64,000 nt of DNA from Dipteronia dyeriana (GCA_032871835.1 CM065302.1:3595094-3659093), one strand, 5' to 3'; positions 35,312 to 46,700 are shown, counted from the first letter of the stretch. The notes: generated from the sequence alone by a model not told the origin. Translations and numbers: made by a program.

Positions 35312-35825
35312 TAGGGATGACACTAGATCGGATTGAGTATGGATACCCCAATATTCATTCCTGCATCCATTCCCATTTCTAAATGAGGGGCCGGATTCGG
35401 ATAATCCATTAATTAAGATAGAGATATTCATACTACATTTATATCCATATTCGATGAAAAAACTTTAAATTTTTATAAGTTACAAATAAAAATGTAACTA
35501 ACATATCTAACTGTACATTTTATCCCATTTAAAGAGAACACAAATATATCCAATAAAGTTTAAATATAAATATTAATAATAAGTTATATAATTAGAATTA
35601 ATAATTACATAATAATTTTTTATATTTTTAAAATATTAAAATATATAATGAATCTGGATGGGGTGGATATCCATAGACGATATCCATTCTCATCCCCAAA
35701 AATAAAATGGACATTAGGATAACATATATCCTTGCTCCGTCTCTGAAATAATAGTGTCCATCTCCTTTTTAAATTGAACGAATTCTTATGAATATCTATA
35801 TCCGAGGATAATTTTGTCATCCCTA
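35312..35825. mobile_element. hAT-type MITE, 514 bp
   Basis: Ends are TAGGGATGACA and its inverse (TGACAAAAT... on the other strand, i.e. TGTCATCCCTA on the plus strand apart from a short T-run). Flanked by a perfect 8-bp direct repeat ATTCATAT at 35304-35311 and 35826-35833, the length made by hAT transposases. The interior has no coding capacity; it contains GGATGGGGTGGATATCC-type words. Confidence 0.88.
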
Positions 35826-35833
35826 ATTCATAT

Positions 35834-37830
35834 CATGCGGTGTATATACAATATCAAAATTCAAATCCACTTGAGCTTTTGTGCAATAATTATCTATCAC
35901 TTTAACTTATAGGGAATTCTTCTACTTTCACCTAACTCATTTGGGTTTTGCTTTTGATCTGCTATGAAACATCACAGATTCAACTAAGCCGGTTCTTTTT
36001 TCTATGATGAAATTTGAGTTCCTTCAATTTGAATAGAATTTGGTATTTATTTTCATTTGCAAATAAATAGCTTTTTATATCTCTTATTATAAGAAACAAT
36101 AAATTTTATATACAGAGATCATCAAAGTAGAACGATTTAGTACTTGTTTCTATTTAAGATATAAAAATCAATAATAAGATGAGTTGAGGACCTAAGGACT
36201 TGAGGTCTATCTTAAATTTCGCATGAAAATAATACAAATTTAAAGGTCTAAAGACTCTAAACCCATTAGTATTCTTAATTTAACTCCTAAAACATATGTA
36301 CATGCCGGTGTCTCATAACTTCGGTGTGTTATGTGAAAAGAAAACAAATTAAAATAAAGTAATAAAAAGTAGAAAGTTAAGAATATAAAAAGGATTTTAT
36401 TATATTGGCAATCAGACCATGTATTTAATTAAAGAAGAACGGTGATATGTTTAATGAATAAAAATCGGTGATGTATTTAATTAAAAAAAATTGATGTTTT
36501 TAATTTAAGAAAACATGTGGTTTGTTTAATCGAAGAAAACTTATATATGTAATTGATGAAGACTGTTGTGGGTTTAATTAAAAAAGATTGATATGTTTAA
36601 TTGAGAAATCTTTAAGGGTATTTTTATCTCATAAGTGGAAAGTTTGATAAAGACAATCAAATTGCATAAATAAAAATTCCAATAATTATATTGTTAATTT
36701 CAATTTTAACCCTTGTAAGAATATATTTGAACAAAACAGACAATAATGGGCTGGTTAGTGCTTCTTTATTTTCTTCAGTTATTTTCTAACTTTTTTCAGT
36801 CTGACGTAGACGGCGTCAACTAGTAGTCAATAATCGATTAATATTTGACATATTGATGTTGTTTTCAAATTTAAAGTCAATATTCCTCGTGGGTACGTGG
36901 AGTCCATTTTTCTCACCCCTTCAATGGGCTGACCATTACCCCTCCTCCGTAGTCATGTTTTGTGTCACCCACTGAGGAGATGATAACGTTGAATGGGATA
37001 TGGGTAATGATATCTATAAAAATTATTAGTATATCAATTTTTATAAATATATTTTTATAAAAAAATTAAAAATAAATATTATTATAAGTATCCATTCTAA
37101 TACTAATAGTACCTTCATTGAAATAAATATAATCATTTTAATATATATTATTTATAAACACTATTAAATTATTACCGCACCTAATTTATATAAAAAAAAT
37201 CATATTATTTTTGGAATCAAATTCTCTTTTAATAATGATCCAATTTACTTTTGGAAATATCTCAAATGTATGAGCTTGATAAAAAAGTAATATGTGGAAC
37301 CGTAAATACGATCAAGAGATTTTCAATCTGGAATTCTCTTATTTATACAACTATCTTTAAAAAAATCATATTAATTTCAACGGTTATCTTAAAAAAAAAC
37401 TTGTCCATATCTATAGTTATCATTTAAAAGAAAACATTTTTTTATTGGTAGAGTTCATGTCTATACATAAAAGAAAGACAAAAACAATATGATCGGATGA
37501 TGATGGGAAAGTCTGATACTTGAAATAAAATTAGAGTTTAATTCAAGTTTATCATAAAATTTAAGGTTTATCAAAAGTTTTTTTTTTTACCAGTAAGTTT
37601 TTTTTAATAAAGAAATATAGTTAAAAATATGAGTGTATATAGTTTTGGATTTATTTTTAATTAAAATAATTTATCCTTATTAATAAATTTATATGAGGAT
37701 ATTTTCATAATCAAAATTTTTAATAAAATTTGAATGTACTGAGAAATTTTAAGAGTTTCAATATCCATATTCTAATATTAAAAAGTGAACTCAATGTGCG
37801 TGTCAAGTTTACTTGAGAGTTAACACCGGT
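35834..37830. other. intergenic region, no gene seen
   Basis: AT-rich sequence without convincing coding potential on either strand. A degenerate short tandem repeat with TTTAATTAAAGAAGA/TTTAATTGAAGAAAA-type units of about 30-36 bp lies at 36415-36610. Some TTTAATTAAAAA-type words appear elsewhere. Nothing else is recognised. Confidence 0.6.
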
Positions 37831-37965
37831 CTTCATTTTTCGTTTCATAATCATATTCTCAAAATCCAACCCAAGACTTTGGTGGTGTTTGTTATGGAAT
37901 TGGAATTGTAATGTGAAACTGGAAAGTGAATGTGAGAATTCATATGTGAAATGTGACTTCTTTCA
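37830..37965 (+). repeat. copy of the sequence upstream of the receptor-kinase gene
   Basis: Shares ordered blocks with 48745-48900: CAACACC/TAACACC..GTCTTCA, then CAAAATCCAACCCAAGACTT, then TTGGAATTGTAATGTGAAA and GGAAAGTGAA. The other copy lies 95-250 bases before the receptor-kinase start codon. It could be the relic of a duplicated promoter. The block GGTGGTGTTTG also resembles a transposon end seen at 62238, so a shared mobile sequence is an alternative. Confidence 0.6.
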
Positions 37966-37980
37966 GTACTGAATAATTGA

Positions 37981-38165
37981 TCATCATCAGTTGTCAAAAA
38001 CCAATAATGGTCCATTATTATTTATATTGGGAGACTTGAATAAATGGTCATCCTCAGGTTTTCAAAAACCAATAATAGGCCATTATTATTTTGATTGGGG
38101 GACTTAAATAAATGGTTATCCTCGGTTTTCAAGTTTTCAAAAAACCAATAATGGTCCATCACTGA
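37981..38165. repeat. tandem repeat of about 68-76 bp, three copies
   Basis: The word CCAATAATGGTCCAT (or AATAGGCC) occurs at 38001, 38069 and 38145, each preceded by TTTTCAAAAA and followed by TTATTAT or a similar run. Steps are 68 and 76 bp, so it is an imperfect tandem triplication. Confidence 0.85.
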
Positions 38166-38354
38166 AAATTTTGTGCTTTTATTCTTTTTATGGTTAATTT
38201 TACTAAATTACCCTTTAAAATTCATTTCTATCATTTACATCATTTAATACAATATTACTAAATTAATCTTCTTACTACTTTTCCAAAATTAAAAGATAAA
38301 AATATTTTTAAAAAAAAAGACAAGAAAATAGAAAAAAAAAAATAAAGAAATCAT

Positions 38355-38830
38355 TCTAGAGCCACTCCGGAAAAGATACCGACTCTAACGGCCGCACCTT
38401 CTAAGCCCGCATTGGGAAGTCACACTGGAATTCCCGAGATATGTGCGGGTTCTGTTGGTACGGAAATAACTAATAAGGGCGCACTGGTGAGCTTTGAGCT
38501 TAGGTTGGCCATGGAGGTTTTGAGGATTTAGAGGAGAGAGAAACATCTGCATGGAGCCCTGAATTTGATGGCATTCTGACCGAAGAGAGTCGCTCCGTCG
38601 ATCTGTGCGGATTTTGGCGCAGGAACACGTCGGGTCTGCATGCGGGTCAGATATGACGTCATCAAGACGTCACGCTGACGCAAGCAAAAGTTGGGCATGA
38701 GTTGATTGGACTCCAACATCTGGGCTGGCATGCGTTAACATCTCTGAATAGTGGACTGTTTTTGTAGGATATGGACTACGGAGCCCAGTCCTTATTACTG
38801 GGTCGAGCCTATCTTCATCTGTGGCCTAGA
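38355..38830. other. GC-rich island of unknown origin
   Basis: Markedly more GC-rich than its surroundings (for example GCGCAGGAACACGTCGGGTC and a TGACGTCATCAAGACGTCACGC palindromic cluster near 38650-38675 with two TGACGT words). No known protein was recognised. The 67-residue minus-strand frame at 38528-38731 has no motifs and is not called. It may be a captured gene fragment or the regulatory end of a transposon. Confidence 0.4.
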
Positions 38831-39019
38831 ACAAAAGTTAATATATATATTTTTGAAAATGATAGTTAATATTTTTTTTTTGTTATTTAATATTTTGATT
38901 TTTTAACAGTTAATATTGTTATCTTACAATAACAAAGCTACAACATCAGTAAAAATGAAAAATGTCTATTGATATTGACTTTAATGAGATTTTTTATGAA
39001 GATTTTAGACCATTCATTA

Positions 39020-39181
39020 AAGAGTAATGTTATTTTGTTCAAATTTAGTGTCCAAATGATGTGACCAATTCAATCCATTCATTTAAATTGGATTAAATTT
39101 TACATGAATTGACTGGATTGTTGTCACATCACCTGAGCACCAGATTTGGAAACCAAATTTAGGTAAAATAACATTACTCTT
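39020..39181. mobile_element. fold-back MITE, 162 bp
   Basis: Starts AAGAGTAATGTTATTTT and ends with the inverse AAAATAACATTACTCTT. The arms continue through a GATGTGAC/GTCACATC pair and match for about 50 bp with small differences. Flanked by the 5-bp direct repeat CATTA at 39015-39019 and 39182-39186. Non-coding; the whole element would fold into one hairpin. Confidence 0.88.
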
Positions 39182-39186
39182 CATTA

Positions 39187-39989
39187 TATATATATATATA
39201 TAATATAATATAATATAATATAATATAAAAAAGTGACCCTCAAAATACCACGTGTCGCCGTAAGGGAGCTTTTAGATTTAAATGTATTGATCTATGTAAT
39301 TTTCCATATTACTAATATTGATTTTTTTTTAAAACTGAATATTCTATTAAAGAAGTAATAAATAATAGTGGAAATTACTGAAAATGACCACATCTAATAT
39401 GAAAAATTTGTTTTTAACCGCATGCGAAAATTTAATTGTTAATAACCATTTTTTTGAAAAAAATTCAATGTTTATCCATAAATTATAAAAATACCCCGAA
39501 TATCAACTTTTATATTTTTTTTCTACCGTCTTCTACCTTATTCTCTCTTTATTCTTCCTCATCAAATTTTTATTTTTGTTCTTGCAAATCGACCAACTAG
39601 AGGATGGTTTTAGCATGGTTTTAGTCTTACTGCATCAATTTTGTATATGTTTTGTGAAGAATTGAATTAAATAAGATTTCATATTTTTTCCAAAATATTT
39701 CAAATTTCACTGGTTCGAAAACTTGAAATCTTATGTAAAAACTAAAAATGTTGACAAGTTTCTGAGTAAGATTTCAATTAGGTTTTTTTTAGAAGATTTC
39801 AAGTTTCATTGGTTCGAAAACTTAAAATGTTGACAAGTTTCTAGAAAAGATTTCAATTTTCTGGATAATATTTCACCTTTCCTTTTTCATATTTTACATG
39901 TACATGGATCGACTAAACTTTTTCATTTATTGTTATAGCATATCAAGCTTGATTATATAGTGGTATGTCGTGCCCTTATTACACTCTAA
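39187..39989. other. intergenic region, no gene seen
   Basis: Short (TA/TATAA)n tract at 39186-39226 followed by AT-rich single-copy-looking DNA. A block AGATTTCAAGTTTCATTGGTTCG recurs at about 39700 and 39798, a local duplication. Nothing else recognised. Confidence 0.5.
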
Positions 39990-40086
39990 TATTAATTCAG
40001 GGTTTTGTTTTTGGAGGTGGGACTCGAACCCACAATCTCGTTATGTATGTCTAAGGTTTACCACCAGACCAACTCTATTCGGTTGA
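39990..40086 (-). mobile_element. tRNA-derived SINE-like sequence
   Basis: On the minus strand a near-consensus RNA polymerase III A box TGGTCTGGTGG (complement of 40061-40071) is followed about 35 bases on by a perfect B box GGTTCGAGTCC (complement of 40020-40030), then CCACCTCCAAAAACAAAACC. The region between the boxes does not fold as a normal anticodon arm, and there is no paired acceptor stem. It is therefore more like a SINE head or a tRNA relic than a working tRNA. The 3' boundary and target duplication are not resolved. Confidence 0.6.
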
Positions 40087-40822
40087 AAATGTAGTCTAAT
40101 TTACCCTGATATGTTACCTTGTTATTAATAAATAATAAAAAAGACAACCATTTTTATTCTTTTCACACTTATTTTTCAAAAACACTACATTTCAATTAAT
40201 CAAATTTATTAATTTGTTATTTAGATTTCAAATTGTTCCAAAAATTGATCTTCACATTTTATTTTAAAAGGCACTCAATTTTTTTAATTTACATTTGTGT
40301 CTTTAAATTTTTGCAGTCTTGTGTGTTTATAGTACTTTACAATTAAGGATAAAAATATCATTAACACGTTTCTTTTTTGAAAAAGTACATCCACTCTGGT
40401 TTTTAGGGATGAAATTTGTATGTTTCTTATGTGAAGAATACGTCATATTGTTTCGTACTCATCTCTCTGGTAAAACCGGATTTTTAATGGTGTAAATAAG
40501 ACTTTAGGTGAATTTGGAGTTTCGGAAAGGTTGGTGCATTTTGGAGAAATCAGGGGTATAATTGTAAAAATGGAGGAATTACTGAATTTTCTGAAATTTA
40601 GAAAATGGAGGAACTATTGAATCTTCTGAAATTTAGAATAGTACAGGAATCTCAATGTAAGTCGCCAGCATCTAACGCCACGTCACTAAGTAAAACGGTG
40701 AGTTTTGGAGTGGCTGTTTAATTGGTCTTCTAAAGGCAGAGCAGCCCATTTCTATATGCACCCCAAAAAAAGGACAAAAATTAGGTGCGAAATCCATTCC
40801 AGTGGCTGTCTTAATGCACCCC
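40087..40822. other. intergenic region, no gene seen
   Basis: AT-rich, with a small duplication of CTGAAATTTAGAAAATGGAGG/CTTCTGAAATTTAGAATAG words near 40590-40640. The 63-residue frame at 40705-40896 has no motif and overlaps a more natural-looking ORF described next. Confidence 0.4.
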
Positions 40823-40939
40823 ATGACTCAACTTCATCTTCAACCTCTCGCCAAACCAGATTTCGTGAAGCTTTTCTTCATCTCACCAGACCATGACAAC
40901 GCTGCGAAGCTCACTGAGATTTCAAGCTGCGCGGGATGA
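40823..40939 (+). CDS. possible 5' coding fragment of a host gene, cut off by the LARD
   Basis: ATG in a CACCCCATGAC context opens a 38-residue frame beginning MTQLHLQPLAKPDFVKLFF, with balanced composition and a codon mix unlike the surrounding AT-rich DNA. It ends in a TGA 24 bases before the LTR of the long element at 40963. It might be a first exon or a remnant whose remainder was displaced. I do not recognise the protein and found no continuation beyond 47920. Confidence 0.25.
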   Translation: MTQLHLQPLAKPDFVKLFFISPDHDNAAKLTEISSCAG

Positions 40940-40962
40940 TTTTAAAATCCGTTCATCAATCA

Positions 40963-41474
40963 TTTAAGATTTTTATAAAAATTGTGAGCAACGTACTAAT
41001 TATATTTTGAGTTTATAAAAACCGAATTGATTGGAATGTTTAAGTAAGTGGGAGTTGACCGGATAAAACCCGTTATTAATGTAATCAATATTTGTTGGGC
41101 TCGGTGCACCTTAGTTACATTAAATATATGTAGGATATGGCATTGGCTATTGTATGTGTGACCTAGTATTCCTATTAGGACTAGTCATCTTATTAGGGTT
41201 TTGAGAATCCTTTATGTGTTAGGATTCTAGGAAGTTATACTATATATAAGTGGTCCCTACTCTCACTCACAATGAACATATAACATAATTGTCTCCCCAT
41301 TAGGTAATATGAGGAAGGTGAGAAAAGAGTAGAAGACTCTATATTGTTTTAATTGTTTTTCTTAGATTCTACGAATTGGATGTCTTCCGCTGCGCTTCCA
41401 GATATATGTTTATTCATACTTATACATACAATACAAGATCTATCTAATTATTTCGTTATATAATACTTACAATA
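40963..41474 (+). repeat. left LTR of the LARD-like element
   Basis: Matches 47408-47920 except for mutated first bases (TTT in place of TGC) and an internal 40-bp segment that is present only in the right copy (near 47768-47812). A TATATATAAG box lies at about 41239. It ends TTACAATA, one base before the primer site. Confidence 0.9.
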
Positions 41475-41475
41475 G

Positions 41476-41487
41476 TGGTATCAGAGC
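41476..41487 (+). other. primer-binding site (initiator-Met tRNA type)
   Basis: TGGTATCAGAGC, the complement of the 3' end of plant initiator methionine tRNA and the usual plant copia primer site. Confidence 0.93.
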
Positions 41488-41897
41488 AAATCATATTTAT
41501 TGTATAGGTTGAATGGTTTTGATTTCATATATATATTGCTTTTATACACACCGGATTAATTGAGTTAGATTATTGCTGCCGTTAATTAAATTTATATGTG
41601 AATTGTGTGATGATTTTACATGTTGTCTAAGTTTGTATTTGAATGGAGACTCACGGTCTCACTTGCTATGAACAACACACAATTGCATATGATTATATGG
41701 ATTGATTGAACCATGGAATTTGTTTATTTTTTATTGAATTATTTTATCGTAATAATTCCTAAAAATAATTGCATGAGCAATTTTGGTTGTGTATGTAATC
41801 CGGTGGTGATGATTTATTAACGGAGTCTAGTTAGTGGTTGATTCTGGTTTTAGGAAGATCCAGATCTAATTATTTGTAGTATCAGATTGGATGAAAT

Positions 41898-41941
41898 CGC
41901 ATAAGATGATGCATAAATCATGATTGCCATCATCTTATGCG
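41898..41941 (+). other. perfect 14-bp stem-loop in the leader
   Basis: CGCATAAGATGATG and its exact inverse CATCATCTTATGCG are separated by a 16-base loop, about 410 bases downstream of the primer site. In retroelements, structured leaders in this region guide RNA dimerisation and packaging; that function is inferred here from position only. Confidence 0.8.
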
Positions 41942-42620
41942 GGTCCATGTCCCAGACCCGCACGTTAATTCGGGTCGTTGAGCCAAAAGACCCAGACTCG
42001 CACTCTGAAGCGGGTCGTTTGCACCAGAAATGCCCCAGATACGGGTCGATCTGGTTTCTTGCACCAGACTTCTGCGATTTACGACGACGATCGAGTTCGT
42101 CGGGCGTCGAACACGCCGCTGGTCTAGATCGAGAAACCCAAGCCTGGGATCGACCATCGTTCGTTCGATCGGTGTAGATCGATTGAGGTCTCTCGTTCCA
42201 GATCCGATTTGAGAGGATCGATCGTTGCTGGTCGTTGTCCGCTGCCTTCGGTGCCGTTCGCCGTTGTCTTCAGGTGACGGCGTGGTGTCTGCGACGGCGG
42301 TGCATGAAGAACTAGGGTTTCCATGGTTGATTTTGATTTGGGTCACTTGTTGAGAATTAGATAAAATATGAGGACTGTTTTGTTACTTTCCTAGGTCCCT
42401 TTTTAAATTAGTTAGAATATTAGTCTGTTAGGCAATTTTTCTCGGGTCTGTTTGATTTAATTAAAACATTAAGGTGTCCATATGTAACTGAGTATGTGTT
42501 GGGACAGATTTATAATTTCAAAAGATATTTGGGGCCAATTTTATATTATGATAAGTATAGGGGTCAATTTAAAATTTACAAAGATCATGAGCAAATTTTA
42601 AAATTTTTCCAAATTTTTTA
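41942..42620 (+). other. GC-rich leader region of the LARD-like element
   Basis: Contains repeated GACCCGCAC/CGGGTCG words (41941-42060) and a GC-rich block with several overlapping long but motif-free frames on both strands (to about 42350). The composition resembles the 5' leaders of some copia-type elements rather than a host exon. No protein domain recognised. Confidence 0.45.
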
Positions 42621-42654
42621 TGAAAAATAATTGCAGTTCATAAATAATTATTAT

Positions 42655-43470
42655 GATTTCAAATGATTATGTTTCACGTAGTGACTAATCATTTAGTTTG
42701 TTTAAAATTAATAATTGATAGAATTTTTTCATAAATTGGATGATTATGTTTCACGTAGTGACTAATCATTAAGATTTTAAGATATTCGTCGGTTATCAAT
42801 TATTAATGATTTTGATTCAATAATTGATAGAGTTTTCTCGTAAATTGGATGATTATGTTTCATGTAGTGACTAATCATTAAGATTTTGAAAAATTCGTCG
42901 GTTATCAATTATTGATGAGGTTAAAATTAATAATCTGTATTTAATATTCTCGTGAATCGAGTGATTATGTTTCACGTAGTGACTAGTCATTTCGTTTTTG
43001 AGAATATAATTGGTTAACGATTATTAATTTGGTACGTTTTAATAATTGATAGAATATTATCGTGAATTTGATGATTATGTTTCACGTAGTGACTAATCAT
43101 TAAGATTTTGAGATGTTCGTCGGTTATCAATCATTAATGATTTTGATTCAATAATTGATAGAATTTTCTCGTAAATTGGATGATTATGTTTCACGTAGTG
43201 ACTAATCATTAAGATTTTGATAAATTTGTCGGTTATCAATTATTGATGAGGTTAAAATTAATAATCTGTTTTTAGTATTCTCGTGAATCAAGTGATTATA
43301 TTTCACGTAGTGACTAGTTATTTTGTTTTTGAGAATATAATTGGTTAACGATTATTAATTTGGTAAGTTTTAATAATTGATAGAATATTCTCGTGAATTT
43401 GATGATTATGTTTCACGTAGTGACTAATCATTAAGATTTTGAGATGTTCGTTGGTTATCAATTATTAAAT
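42655..43470 (+). repeat. ~110-bp tandem repeat with a 331-bp higher-order period
   Basis: The core TGTTTCACGTAGTGAC occurs at 42671, 42748, 42857, 42969, 43079, 43188, 43300 and 43410. Steps are 77, then 109, 112, 110, 109, 112 and 110, so three monomers form a 331-bp higher-order unit that is repeated. Each core lies in an imperfect palindrome (ATGATTA...CAC, GTGACTAATCAT), and a second palindromic pair surrounds it (ATAATTGATAG, TATCAATTATT). Diverged copies follow at about 44066, 44167 and 44271. Confidence 0.9.
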
Positions 43471-43534
43471 TTGAAATGCAAATATGGAAATGCATGTTTT
43501 AATCATCTCAGTAGGAAGGTTATCACATGTGATA

Positions 43535-43770
43535 GGTGATGTTCATCTCCGTAGGAGGTTCATCATCTTGAGGTATTCATCTATAGAACTGCAATGATGG
43601 AATTATATGTATGTGATGAGTGATGTTCTTCTCCGTAAGAGGTTCATTATCTCGATGTATTCACTTATACAATATGTTGTGAGTATTAGACACATGCGAT
43701 GGGTGATGTTCTTCTCTGTAAGAGGTTTATCATCTTGATGCATATATTTATATAATATACATGATATAAA
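43535..43770 (+). repeat. 84-bp tandem repeat in the LARD-like element
   Basis: GATGTTCATCTCCGTAGGAGG-type units recur at 43541, 43625 and 43708 (steps 84 and 83), with a partial earlier copy near 43501. Each contains a CTCCGTAGGAGG palindrome. No coding potential. Confidence 0.85.
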
Positions 43771-46700
43771 TGTTTGTAATTTTGGAAATTGCCTATAATA
43801 TATTTTCATTTAATTGAATGAAATTGTCCAACACTTAATTATGCCTACATATTCTATATGCTCACAAATAATATATATTCAACATAAATTTAAGAAGGTT
43901 ATATATTTCTTATTATTTTACATAATTTGAAATAAAAATTACGTGTGACCGTGTCGGATTGATTAAGAGAAATATATAAATTTATGTTGGGTGTTATGAT
44001 ATTGGATTTGCGGTTCATGTTTTACAAATGTTTAACCTATGAAATTGTTATAGAATTAGGTGGTTACGTTTATACGTAGACTAACCATTAAGATTTCGTT
44101 ATAATTTGTTTATTTCATTGAGAACATTAATTGATTATTTTATAAATTATTTATAAAGTTGGATGGTTGTGTTTCTACGTAGTGGACTGACCATTAAGAT
44201 TTTATAATGATCATTTGTTAAAATGCTATAATCAATTGTGTTTGGAATATTTATGGGGTTGGATGACTATGTATTCACGTAGTGAACTAGTTGTTAAGAT
44301 TCCATAATATTCGTTGGATTATCAATGATTAAGGTTTTGAACTGCATTGAGGTAAAATTATACATGTGTTGACCATCTACCTAAGGAAGTCGTCACTTGT
44401 GTAAGTTTTGTGAGCATTGAAGATTAAAGAGTGATACTCATCTCCCAAAGAAGTTAATCACTTGTAGAAAAGTTTTAACACATGCGTTGTGATCTTTGTA
44501 CAAAAGACAGATCATGATGTTGTGTTGGATTTCTATGAAGGTTAAATCATTATTTATAATGATTATGGAAATCGGTGTGAGAATGAATATATTGTGATTT
44601 AATTCATTTTAAACACCTTTACTATTTTTAATTACATGCCATTAAGATATTGGTTGATGGACCTTTTTGATGGATTAGATAAGACGCTCCAATTGATTTT
44701 TATCCTTAGCGAGGATTAAAGGATAAATGAAGTTAAGTGAACCCATTGCCGAAAGTCTGTTAAGGTTTAGTGCCTTATATATAGATGGAGAATAATCTAT
44801 TCTATAAAGTTATATATTTTGTTTATCATTTTAATAAAGGTGATATGGTACAAATACCATAGGAAGTAGTCTGAAAATTTTGACAATTCAACATAGCAAG
44901 TCAAAGAAAATAAATACTGAGGAAATAAAATAATTTGGTATTGCAAGAAAATGTACCCCTTAATTTATGTTTTGAATTATTTGATTAATTTTCAATTAAG
45001 CTCTTAGTGGGTTATTTATTGTGATACATTTTATATTATAAATTCTTCCAATGAACTCAGTATTTAATATGGACTAATTGGTTAAGAGGTTTTATTTGAA
45101 TTCATATGAATTCATGATAATATTTAGATTATCTTTAACCTCTAAAAGTTTTATTGGATGATATTTTCGATTTTGGTCCTGTATAGCAAAGTACAATTTT
45201 CATAATAAGACTGAGAATTTAAATTAATATCTTGAAGCTTATTCAAGATAATATATTCTTGCTTATGATTTCACCTAGCGAGTTATATAGTGATTTCTGT
45301 AAATAATAATCTTTATGGGTCTTCGAACTCTTCTCGAATTCTAAATTCTACTTTTAAGTTTTAGAATTTTTTAGGTTTTAGAATTAGATTGAAGATTGTT
45401 CTTGTAGTTTAGATGTAATCTTTTAATCACATGACCAAAGGTAGAATTGAGATAATTAATTCGTAGGACATTTTGATTATTTTAAATTCTCAGTTTTAAG
45501 TCTTTTGATTAATTGAATTAAAAGTGATCTCATAAAATATAAGGATATGACTCCAAAGATTAGAAACTATTGGGAATAGTTCATAGAACTTATCTTATTT
45601 TATTTATGAGAATAATTGTATCTAGGCATTATACATTCTTAGGGGGAGAGAGTGATGTTGTTAAGAATGTATAATTTAAAAGACTTGCTTTTAAGGAAGA
45701 AATCTCGTGCTTTGTGATATTTATATTGAATAAATGTCATATTTGTTGAATTGCAATTTTGGATGTCATTGGAGTTAAGGTTTTGACTTAGTTGTCAAAT
45801 AGTTGCAAACAAATTGGTTAAAAGTCATGTGGTCAAATTTATGACTTGAAGGTTTTTACTTGGAAAACGAGTATTAAGTTTGCATACTTTTAAGATTTCA
45901 TTGGAATGGTTAATCAAGTTTCCAGACAATGGTGTTTAGTTTAATAAAGTATTGGCCTTTTATGACTTAGTTAAAAGTTTTATTTTGCCTTTAGACGTAA
46001 CCGAGGGTCAGTGAGAGTAAGTTTATTTTTCATGTGCTCTATTTTGACATTTATGTAACATTAAGAATTTTATCTCTAGTATATTGAGGTGAAAAATCTC
46101 GAACAAGCATATTTTGATAATGCTATTGAGAAAATATATTAATAGAACACTTGAATGGTTAATATGATTATAAGTTTACTTGTTTGAGGTACCTCTTGGT
46201 AAAAGAAATAAACTTACATAAGTTTTTTTTAATTCCTTAAGTAAATTGGAGCGTTCTCATAAGAAAAAATTCATGTATGTATCCGCAAATGATAGTTTGA
46301 TGTAAGCTTAATATATATATGTATTGATTCTATTATTACATTAGTAAACTTTACGAATTTCAAACCAATTTGGCATGTATTGTTGGATTGTCATTTAAAA
46401 AAAAAAAAGAGGTTTCATAATATTTGTAGAGGTTAATTGTTTCGTGCTCACGTGTAACTATGGATAAAGAAATATGTGGCTTAATATATTGCAACTCTAA
46501 AGAATTTTGATTGTGAAATCATATTTTGAGGTAGATTGTGGTAATTTCACTGTATTTATCTTCTCTGAATATGCTAAGAGATCTCGGAGGTTTAACCATA
46601 TGAATATTGTGGTGCGAGAAGATTTAAGAGTTGCAAGTTTCTAATAGCCATAAGTAAAATAACTTTTGATACACTAACCAAGATATATGACTCCGGAGGT

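Noticed and set aside
38528..38731. 67-residue minus-strand frame in the GC-rich island
   Set aside because: No recognised domain, start context or intron signals; not enough to call a gene.
41476..41487. TGGTATCAGAGC as part of a tRNA gene
   Set aside because: It is the retrotransposon primer site directly after an LTR; there is no tRNA fold around it.
41930..42346. 138-residue minus-strand frame and overlapping plus-strand frames
   Set aside because: Several long frames overlap in a GC-rich leader, none with a motif. This is expected by chance in GC-rich sequence.
42655..43470. Regular repeats that might be a CRISPR array
   Set aside because: The monomers are contiguous ~110-bp units with a higher-order structure and no unique spacers, inside a plant LTR element. 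No cas genes exist here.
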